DNA of 34,208 bases, from contig CAJOQX010000353.1 in the NCBI GenBank assembly GCA_905236865.1, positions 1 through 34,208 of the forward strand. Reading direction: 5' to 3'. Numbering within the stretch: the first letter of the stretch is position 1; each line of letters starts with the position of its first letter. Positions 27,142-34,208 of this stretch are shown one piece after another. The notes beneath the pieces were generated by a model. That model was not told the DNA's origin. It saw nothing but the letters and a program-made list of their open reading frames with translations, and did no database searches. Source of the stretch: Candidatus Rifleibacteriota bacterium. GTDB lineage: Bacteria > Muiribacteriota > Ozemobacteria > Ozemobacterales > Ozemobacteraceae. Made by a program: the position numbers and the translations under genes.

Positions 27142-28068
27142 TTAGGCTCCTCCACGGTCGGTTGGATCTTGTGCTAAAACATTGTTAAATCCGAGTTCTT
27201 CTACAAGTTCCAATACAGGCATATATTCATCAGCTGTAATTTCACGTCCAAAAATAGGATCGCCATGAACCTTATAAGCAGGAAAATATTGACACATAAT
27301 ACTGATATTAATATCTGCACCAAGTTCGGAACGTATCCATTTTAAAGAATCTTTGCTCCCAGCAAAATCATTAGGAAGAATCAAATGTCTGATTATCATC
27401 CCTTTTGTAGCTAATCCTGATTTGGAATTAATCTTAAGCAACCCAACTTGTTTGAACATCTTTTTCAATGTTCTGCGATTTTCTTCCACATAATCTTTAC
27501 AAGCAGAAAGTTGCAATGCTGGTTTATTGTTAGAATATTTAATATCTGGAAGATAAATATCTATGATTCCATCTAATAAGTCTAATACTTCGTCTGTTTC
27601 GTAACCAGAGCAGTTATACACCAAAGGAAGTTTTTGAGTTTCTGGTTTGGCATTTAGCCATGCATCTAATAACATTGGTAAGACATGAGTAGGAGTAACA
27701 AAATTAATGTTGTGAACGCCTTTTTGGGCAATGTAATCATATTTCTTGGCTAATTCTTGCGGAGTCATAAAAACTCCGTTATCAAGTTGGCTAAATGGAA
27801 AATTCTGGCAAAACTTACAAGCCAAAGTGCAACAGGAGGGGAAAATAGCACCCGAACCATATTCTCCTGTTATAGGTGGTTCTTCGCCATGATGTTGAGC
27901 CCAAGAAGCAATCTTTATTATATTTGTGGTTCGACAAAAACCTTTTTCGCCTTTTAGACGATTTACACCACATTTTCTAGGGCATAAACAACATTTTTCC
28001 ATCATTTTATATAAATATGGAAGTCGTTCTTCAACTATTTTTCTACGTTCTTCAACAGTTATTTTCAT
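27142..28068 (-). CDS. Radical SAM protein, PflX/COG1313-like
   Basis: Radical SAM CxxxCxxC in CCTLACKFCQNFPFSQ; N-terminal Cys cluster CCLCPRKCGVNR..GEKGFC. Confidence 0.85.
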   Translation of the reverse strand: MKITVEERRKIVEERLPYLYKMMEKCCLCPRKCGVNRLKGEKGFCRTTNIIKIASWAQHHGEEPPITGEYGSGAIFPSCCTLACKFCQNFPFSQLDNGVFMTPQELAKKYDYIAQKGVHNINFVTPTHVLPMLLDAWLNAKPETQKLPLVYNCSGYETDEVLDLLDGIIDIYLPDIKYSNNKPALQLSACKDYVEENRRTLKKMFKQVGLLKINSKSGLATKGMIIRHLILPNDFAGSKDSLKWIRSELGADINISIMCQYFPAYKVHGDPIFGREITADEYMPVLELVEELGFNNVLAQDPTDRGGA

Positions 28069-28080
28069 AATATTATTTCA

Positions 28081-28572
28081 TTACATATCTTTATCAGACC
28101 AACCGCGACCTATATCCCAGTGTTCATCAACATTAAACTCTGTATTTTCTGGTAACATAAATTCATCCAAAATCATTTTTTTTGCTTCTGGATATTTATT
28201 TATCCAACTACCAACACAAACAATAAACCCATTATCTTTTATTTCAAAAATTCTACCTCTTGGCATAAGTGTATGGTCTTTGTTAATAACTCTATGCCTT
28301 CTATACATTTGATCCCAAACTTTATAATGTAGTGTGCTACAGGTTTTTACTTCGCAATTAAAAAGATTAGATTTATAATAATCTTCTTTTTCGGCAAGAG
28401 TTTTTACTACACCAAATAAGTCTTTTTTATTTGGGTCATACCAAAAAATACCCAAATAAGGGTCATCAACGTATTGAACGTTTTGAGCCATAAGTTCTCT
28501 GAAAGCATTTATTTTAGGGTCTGGAGTATCTGTTGCCCAATCTTTTGATTTAGGTATCTTTATTTTTTCCAT
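28081..28572 (-). CDS. Conserved-looking protein of unknown function
   Basis: Start moved to ATG 28572 (MEKIKIPKSKDW); the track start at 28608 is a TTG. 12 nt upstream of the radical SAM gene. Confidence 0.6.
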   Translation of the reverse strand: MEKIKIPKSKDWATDTPDPKINAFRELMAQNVQYVDDPYLGIFWYDPNKKDLFGVVKTLAEKEDYYKSNLFNCEVKTCSTLHYKVWDQMYRRHRVINKDHTLMPRGRIFEIKDNGFIVCVGSWINKYPEAKKMILDEFMLPENTEFNVDEHWDIGRGWSDKDM

Positions 28573-28665
28573 ATTTATATGTTCTGCTTTGCTTGATATT
28601 TTGTTCAATTATAGGTTTTTAATTGAATTTGTCAAATAATTTATATAAAATGTGACAAGAGAAAA

Positions 28666-30990
28666 ATGGCTAATAAATTTCGTATTTTTAAATATATCTT
28701 AATTGCTACATTTGCTTTTTTCTGTGCAGTAACTATCGTATGGTTACTACGCAGTTTTTATTTACCCCTGATTTGTGAAGACCCTTTTCCTTTATTGAAA
28801 AAACATTTCGCAACTGGCGGAACTTTAACAGATAGAAACGGAAAAATATTAAGAATAGTATCAGATGAACGAGAAGCTATTTCTGTCTATACTCCACTAG
28901 CAAGCCACACACAGGAACTTATAGATGCTGTATTATTAGCGGAAGACAGAGGCTTTTACAGTCATTCTGGAGTTTCGCCAATGGCAATTATGCGTGCAGC
29001 TTGGCAAAATCTGACTAACAATCGCATTGTTTCAGGAGCATCAACAATAACACAGCAGTTAATACGTGTAATAAAACCAAGACCAAGAGTTTTATCAACA
29101 AAGATTTCTGAAGCTTTAATGGCACTCAGACTAGAAGAAAAACTTTCCAAAGATGAAATTTTAGAAAAGTATCTTAATTCTGTTTCTTTATTTGGTAATG
29201 TTTGCGGTATGCAAGCAGCTTCTTTATTGCTTTTTAACAAAAGTCCATATATGCTTAATTTAGGGGAAAGTGCCACACTTGCCGCTGCTATTCAAGCTCC
29301 TAGTCGATTTAATCCTTTTTCAAAAAAGGGGAATCTCGCTTTAGCTAAAAGAAGAAACTGGGTTTTAGCTGAAATGCTGAAAAATGGCAAATGCACTATA
29401 GAACAATATAATATAGCAATAAAACAGAATATTCCTACCTATAGAAAAAAACTTCCATTCAATGCCCCACATTTTTGTGATATGTTTTTACAACAAATTG
29501 GTAAGCCTATCGGAGTTGTTTCAACAACTATTGATTTAAATATGCAAAATAAACTTTGTGAAATATTGTTAGCTCATAAATCTAGACTTTTAAGAGGCGG
29601 TGCAAATCAAGCTTGCGGAATGATTGTTGACGCTAGAAGTATGAATATACTTGCAATGACAGGTTCTTTTGAATATGGCTCAGTTAATAATGGTTTCAAC
29701 AATGGTTGTCTTGCAAAACGTTCTGGAGGTTCTATTTTAAAGCCATTTTTATATGCTTTAGCTTTTGAAAATGGTTATTATCCATCTTTTATAATACCTG
29801 ATACAATGCAGACTTTCAAAACGATGCAAGGTGACTATCACCCAGACAATGCAAGCAGAAAATCTTATGGTCCTGTTTCTATACGATTGGCATTAGGCAA
29901 TAGTTTGAATATTTCAGCTGTTAAAATGCTAAATATACTAGGTATTAAATCTTTTTATGATTTCATTGTGAACTTAGGAATATTAAAATATAATGAAAAA
30001 GCGGCTGAACATTACGGTCTTGGTTTAGCTATTGGCAATCCTGAAATAAAAATGTATGACCTTATTCCTGCTTTTGCAATGCTTGTTAATGGTGGTGAAT
30101 TAAGACCATTAGTTTTTATGCCTAACGAAAAATCTATATCTAGAAGCATAATTTCGCAAGAAACAGCCTGGCTTATATTTGATGTGCTAGCCGATCCTTC
30201 TGCTAGATTATTTACTTTTGGAAATCCATCTTGTTTTAAGAGCGAAACAAGGTTTATGTTAAAAACTGGTACTAGCACTGACTATCGTGATGGATGGTTA
30301 GTTGCGGGCAATTCTCGTTTTATTATTGCTTTATGGGTTGGAAATTTTTCTGGTACACCAACAAGAGGATTAAGCGGTGCAGTTGCTTGTGGACCTATTT
30401 ATAAAGATATAGTTGATTATCTTGAAAAAATATATCCTTGCAAAGAGCCTTTAAAACCACAAAAAATAAAGAAACAAAAAATATGTTCTTTTTCAGGAAA
30501 GTTTCCAAATGGTATTTTTTGTCCATTAACAGGAACAGATTATTTTACAGAAGAAAACTCTAATCCTGGAATTTGCACTTTCCATAAAGGTTTTGGAGAA
30601 TATCACACATTATCTACGGATTACGCCAGTTGGCTTCAACACCGTAAAATGTTAACAGATGTAGACCCATATAAATTAGAGGAAGTAAACAAAAGTATTC
30701 CCAAGGATAATAAAGTTGAATCAAACTCTACTTTTGGATATTCTATAAAAATATTATCGCCTTATGATGGAGATAGATTTGTTATGTTACCTAGTCACGA
30801 AAATATGTGTCATTTAAGAGCTTTGCCTTCTCAAGCTGTCGATGAAATAATTTGGATAATTGATGGTTATGAGTTCGAACGTTCAAAAGCCCCTTATGAA
30901 ACATATTGGAAAATGGAAAAAGGTCAGCACCGCATTTGTGCTATGACAGATGGGGATATTGCTACTGAAGTTACTATTTACGTAGAATAG
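28666..30990 (+). CDS. pbpC: Penicillin-binding protein 1C (GT51 transglycosylase/transpeptidase)
   Basis: GT51 motifs LAEDRGFYSHSGVSP, SGASTITQQLIR; transpeptidase SILK, SLN, KTGT; C-terminal extension. Confidence 0.92.
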   Translation: MANKFRIFKYILIATFAFFCAVTIVWLLRSFYLPLICEDPFPLLKKHFATGGTLTDRNGKILRIVSDEREAISVYTPLASHTQELIDAVLLAEDRGFYSHSGVSPMAIMRAAWQNLTNNRIVSGASTITQQLIRVIKPRPRVLSTKISEALMALRLEEKLSKDEILEKYLNSVSLFGNVCGMQAASLLLFNKSPYMLNLGESATLAAAIQAPSRFNPFSKKGNLALAKRRNWVLAEMLKNGKCTIEQYNIAIKQNIPTYRKKLPFNAPHFCDMFLQQIGKPIGVVSTTIDLNMQNKLCEILLAHKSRLLRGGANQACGMIVDARSMNILAMTGSFEYGSVNNGFNNGCLAKRSGGSILKPFLYALAFENGYYPSFIIPDTMQTFKTMQGDYHPDNASRKSYGPVSIRLALGNSLNISAVKMLNILGIKSFYDFIVNLGILKYNEKAAEHYGLGLAIGNPEIKMYDLIPAFAMLVNGGELRPLVFMPNEKSISRSIISQETAWLIFDVLADPSARLFTFGNPSCFKSETRFMLKTGTSTDYRDGWLVAGNSRFIIALWVGNFSGTPTRGLSGAVACGPIYKDIVDYLEKIYPCKEPLKPQKIKKQKICSFSGKFPNGIFCPLTGTDYFTEENSNPGICTFHKGFGEYHTLSTDYASWLQHRKMLTDVDPYKLEEVNKSIPKDNKVESNSTFGYSIKILSPYDGDRFVMLPSHENMCHLRALPSQAVDEIIWIIDGYEFERSKAPYETYWKMEKGQHRICAMTDGDIATEVTIYVE

Positions 30991-30991
30991 A

Positions 30992-31019
30992 AAATAGCCC
31001 CAAATCTTTGGGGCTATTT
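30992..31019. terminator. Bidirectional terminator after pbpC
   Basis: AAATAGCCCCAAA-TC-TTTGGGGCTATTT. Confidence 0.75.
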
Positions 31020-31023
31020 GTAG

Positions 31024-31051
31024 TATCTTATATCTTATATCTTATATCTTA
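31024..31051. repeat. Perfect heptanucleotide tandem repeat (TATCTTA)x4
   Basis: TATCTTATATCTTATATCTTATATCTTA; on the other strand (TAAGATA)x4. Confidence 0.95.
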
Positions 31052-31052
31052 T

Positions 31053-31562
31053 TTACTTGCCAAGAACCTTTGCTAGTTTATCTTTTGGGGTATTAAGTTC
31101 AAGATATTTAAGACCATTTTTCTCAAATTCTTCGTTATACTGTTGTTCCAATTCAGTTATTCTAGCAAAACGTTTCATTCTATATGATTCACCTTCATCA
31201 TCTTCCCCAACTTCATCTATTTCTTTATGTTTGGTTTCCTTGATATAGTCGCGTTCTGCAAGTTTTTCAATTAAATTGTCCCAAAAACAAGCATCTTCAT
31301 ATTCATCTATAAATTGGTGTGTTAATGATTCTTCTTTAAAATCATCATTAAAAAAGAATTCATCTGAATCTTCTGATTTTTCAACACAATCTTTTAAGCC
31401 ATTCCTATAAGCTTCTCCATATATTTTCTGTAACAATTTTAAATATGGTTTCTTATCTTCATCTTCATCGCTATCAACATCTTGAGCACAAATAATCCAA
31501 TCTGATATGCTCAATAAATCTATAAGTCTTTTTAATTCATCTTTTGATAAATCTAGTTTCAT
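31053..31562 (-). CDS. Acidic cytosolic protein of unknown function
   Basis: 169-aa ORF (MKLDLSKDELKRLIDLLSISDWIICAQ...), 14 nt from the upstream ligase gene on the same strand. Confidence 0.65.
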   Translation of the reverse strand: MKLDLSKDELKRLIDLLSISDWIICAQDVDSDEDEDKKPYLKLLQKIYGEAYRNGLKDCVEKSEDSDEFFFNDDFKEESLTHQFIDEYEDACFWDNLIEKLAERDYIKETKHKEIDEVGEDDEGESYRMKRFARITELEQQYNEEFEKNGLKYLELNTPKDKLAKVLGK

Positions 31563-31576
31563 AATTATTCCCTTTT

Positions 31577-33178
31577 TTATTGTTCTTGTAGTTGTCGGCG
31601 TAAAATTTTACCTACTGCTGATTTTGGCAAAGAGTCTTTAAACACTATTTCCCTAGGAACTTTGTAGTTTGCAAGATTTTGACGACAGTAAGCGATTATT
31701 TCTTTAGAATCAGCAGTTTCGCCTTCTTTCAAAACAACAAATGCCTTAACTATTTCACCTCTTGTTTCACTCTTAGCTCCAATAACAGCAGCTTCACGAA
31801 CTTTAGGATACTTGTAAAGAACTTCTTCAACTTCTCTTGGATAAACATTATAACCGCCACATATTATTAAATCTTTCTTGCGGTCAGTAATATAGAAATA
31901 GCCATCTTCATCATATCTAGCTATATCGCCAGTATACAACCATCCATCTCTTATAACTAAGTCGGTTTCAACTTTATGATTATAGTAACCAAGCATTACC
32001 TGCGGACCTCTAATACAAAGTTCGCCCTGTTCACCAACGCCCATTTCCTTAATACCGTATTCTACGTCAACAATCTTCGCTTCTGTAAATGGTAGAGGCA
32101 TACCAATAGAACCTTCTTTTTTAGGGAAGTCCATATTTGAGAAATGGGTTACAGGAGAAGCTTCGCTTAAACCGTAACCTTCAGAAATGATAGCCCCTGT
32201 TTTTTGTTCAAAAGCTTGCATATTAGCAAGAGAAAGAGGTGCAGAACCAGATATTAGAACTTTCAAAGAAGACAAATCGTAACTGTCTATATCTTTCTGA
32301 GTAATGCAGGCGTTAAAGATAGATGGAGCTGAAGGCATTGCGGTAATACGTTCTTTTTGGATAGTAGCTAAGAAACCCTTTGGACTGAAACGAGGCAATG
32401 GAGTTTGACTAGCACCTATCATTGTTGGGAATAAAATAGAAACCATCAGTCCATAACTATGGAAATAAGGAAGAACACAGATAAAAGCTTCCTGCCCTTC
32501 AAACAAATATTTTGTAAACATAGAACTAACTTGCTGACAATTCGCAAGAGCATTAGCATGAGTAATCATACATCCCTTTGAAACACCAGTAGTTCCACCT
32601 GTATACTGCAAGAAAGCCAAATCTTTTTGTGGATCTATATGTTTGCAATAATATCCACGGTTTGGCTTTAACAAATCAGACCAAGGATGTATTCTTTCAT
32701 CTTCATAATTTTGTTCTGCATCAGAAAGTTTAACAACAAAAACATCTGACACAGAAGTTTTATCTAAAACATCTATAACTTTTGGCAAAAGAAGATCGCA
32801 AGTTATAATCATAGTAGATTCAGAATCTGTGATTTGGTGTAATAATTCGCTATCAGAATATAGAGGATTTGTCATTACACAAGTACAATCACCAATAACA
32901 ACACTCCAAATAGCTATTACTGTTTCAGGTGTATTTGGCAAAAATATAAGAACTTTTTGCTGTTTTTCTAATCCGTATAAGCGAAGATTACCTGCTATTG
33001 TTGCCGTAATAGACCCTAATTCTTTGTAAGTCATTCTAAAATCACCCATTTTGAAAGCAGGTTTTTCAGAGAATTTTGCAACTGCTTCTTTTAATAAAGT
33101 ATGTAAACTACCAGGTTTTAAAACTTCTTCTCTAACAAGGGGAATATTGTTGTTATCAGTCCAACGACCAGTCAGCAT
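31577..33178 (-). CDS. AMP-binding acyl-CoA synthetase/ligase
   Basis: P-loop-like LQYTGGTTGVSKGCMITHANA; SEGYGLSEASP; GWLYTGDIARYDEDGYFYITDRKKDLIICGGYNVYPREVE; C-terminal Lys motif SAVGKILRR. Confidence 0.95.
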   Translation of the reverse strand: MLTGRWTDNNNIPLVREEVLKPGSLHTLLKEAVAKFSEKPAFKMGDFRMTYKELGSITATIAGNLRLYGLEKQQKVLIFLPNTPETVIAIWSVVIGDCTCVMTNPLYSDSELLHQITDSESTMIITCDLLLPKVIDVLDKTSVSDVFVVKLSDAEQNYEDERIHPWSDLLKPNRGYYCKHIDPQKDLAFLQYTGGTTGVSKGCMITHANALANCQQVSSMFTKYLFEGQEAFICVLPYFHSYGLMVSILFPTMIGASQTPLPRFSPKGFLATIQKERITAMPSAPSIFNACITQKDIDSYDLSSLKVLISGSAPLSLANMQAFEQKTGAIISEGYGLSEASPVTHFSNMDFPKKEGSIGMPLPFTEAKIVDVEYGIKEMGVGEQGELCIRGPQVMLGYYNHKVETDLVIRDGWLYTGDIARYDEDGYFYITDRKKDLIICGGYNVYPREVEEVLYKYPKVREAAVIGAKSETRGEIVKAFVVLKEGETADSKEIIAYCRQNLANYKVPREIVFKDSLPKSAVGKILRRQLQEQ

Positions 33179-33200
33179 TAAAATGCCTCCATATTAATTA

Positions 33201-33242
33201 TAAGCTGTATGTTTTAAGTTTTAAGCTGCAAGCTATAAGTTA
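33201..33242. repeat. Degenerate heptanucleotide tandem repeat, consensus TAAGCTG/TAAGTTT, 6 units
   Basis: TAAGCTG TATGTTT TAAGTTT TAAGCTG CAAGCTA TAAGTTA in exact 7-nt register. Confidence 0.8.
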
Positions 33243-33425
33243 AAGACAAATTTGATTAATACCCTTTTGTCTTTAATATCAACGCTTTTAACTTTTTATA
33301 GTATAATAATAGATAATTATAAATAGAGCAAGTTTGTTTTTACGATTTTTGTTGACTTAGTTAAATTATTCAAGTATTTTAAGCAATAAATAAATGGCTG
33401 GAAACAGCAAAAAGGATATAAATCA

Positions 33426-33923
33426 ATGACAAAAGTAAAGAATGGCGATTGGGTTTTTGTTCACTATACAGGCAAATTTGACGATGGAAAAGTTTTTGAT
33501 TCCAGTCTAAAAGGCTCACCACTAGATTTCGTTGTTGGTGAAGGTGGTTTAATTGAAGGCTTTGAAAAAGGCGTTATGGGAATGGCTGTAGGCGAAAAGA
33601 AAACCATCAAATTAACACCAGAAGAAGGTTATGGAGCTAGAGATGAAAAGCAAATTTTCGATGTTCCTATTGAAAATTTTGGTGAAAATCCTGAATTAGA
33701 AAAAAATATGCAAATTGTTGTAACTCCACAAGATGGTGGTGATTTTCTAGCTACTATTATTGATTTCAATGATAAAAAAGTCAAACTTGATACAAATCAC
33801 CCTCTAGCAGGTAAAAATTTAACATTTGAATTAGAACTGATGGATATAAAAGATGCAAGCGAAAGACCTCATCATTCTTGTGGTGGTGGATGTGATTGCT
33901 GTAGTGGTGGTTGTTGTCATTAA
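33426..33923 (+). CDS. FKBP-type peptidyl-prolyl isomerase, SlyD-like with Cys/His-rich metal-binding tail
   Basis: VHYTGKFDDGKVFDSSLKGSPLDFVVGEGGLIEGFEKGVMGMAVGEKKTI; tail RPHHSCGGGCDCCSGGCCH. Confidence 0.93.
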   Translation: MTKVKNGDWVFVHYTGKFDDGKVFDSSLKGSPLDFVVGEGGLIEGFEKGVMGMAVGEKKTIKLTPEEGYGARDEKQIFDVPIENFGENPELEKNMQIVVTPQDGGDFLATIIDFNDKKVKLDTNHPLAGKNLTFELELMDIKDASERPHHSCGGGCDCCSGGCCH

Positions 33924-33930
33924 TAAAATA

Positions 33931-33964
33931 AAAAAAACACTTGGGAAAAACCAAGTGTTTTTTT
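33931..33964. terminator. Bidirectional terminator after the FKBP gene
   Basis: AAAAACACTTGG-GAAAAA-CCAAGTGTTTTTTT. Confidence 0.85.
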
Positions 33965-34208
33965 ATGCTTGAATCAATTTTTTACCTAATTTATTAGCCC
34001 ACTTTACAGTAATATAAGTTCCGCTAGATTCTTCTGACGGTAAAGCAACAATCACATCGGATAAAGCTGCTATAAGTCTATTTCTTGTAGGGAAAAAACC
34101 TTTTTGAGGTTTAGCTCCAAGCATCAATTCAGTCATCAATGTTCCCTTTGCTTTTATTTGTTCAAATAGTTCTCTATGTATTTTAGGATATATAATATCT
34201 AGACCATT
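33963..34208 (-). CDS. DprA-like (Rossmann/SLOG) protein, C-terminal part only; 5' end beyond the window
   Basis: Minus-frame translation NGLDIIYPKIHRELFEQIKAKGTLMTELMLGAKPQKGFFPTRNRLIAALSDVIVALPSEESSGTYITVKWANKLGKKLIQA* matches the DprA pattern YP..N..L......G..(I/M)(S/T)E......FP.RNR.IA.LS. Confidence 0.75.
   Translation of the reverse strand, partial: NGLDIIYPKIHRELFEQIKAKGTLMTELMLGAKPQKGFFPTRNRLIAALSDVIVALPSEESSGTYITVKWANKLGKKLIQA

Overview
The window is mostly an ordinary AT-rich bacterial chromosome segment. By my reading it contains no CRISPR array, rRNA, tRNA, transposase, integrase or recognisable defence locus. Recognisable genes are rpoN (sigma-54), mutS2, an M30-like metallopeptidase lipoprotein, a hybrid histidine kinase, a coupled ATP-grasp/esterase pair, nadK within a TPR-rich operon, a HIT-family protein, a GT4 glycosyltransferase, a PflX-like radical SAM protein, a PBP1C-type penicillin-binding protein, an AMP-binding acyl-CoA ligase, a SlyD-like FKBP and the end of a DprA-like gene. 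The most notable feature is missing from the supplied ORF track: a minus-strand ORF from 4071 to the window edge (at least 1357 codons). I checked it triplet by triplet and found no in-frame stop. It encodes a giant lipoprotein with a roughly 107-aa repeat whose core motif recurs 10 times, and it is much more GC-rich than its surroundings. Other points for follow-up are period-7 tandem repeats at three gene ends, a near-perfect 32-bp-arm inverted repeat between convergent genes, a hybrid kinase with a degenerate-looking ATPase domain, a pilin-like CP..G.Y...CS.HG motif inside a TPR protein, and a prematurely ending DprA-like ORF. No clear, complete, previously undescribed system is proven. The best candidates are the repeat lipoprotein and the ATP-grasp/esterase pair.
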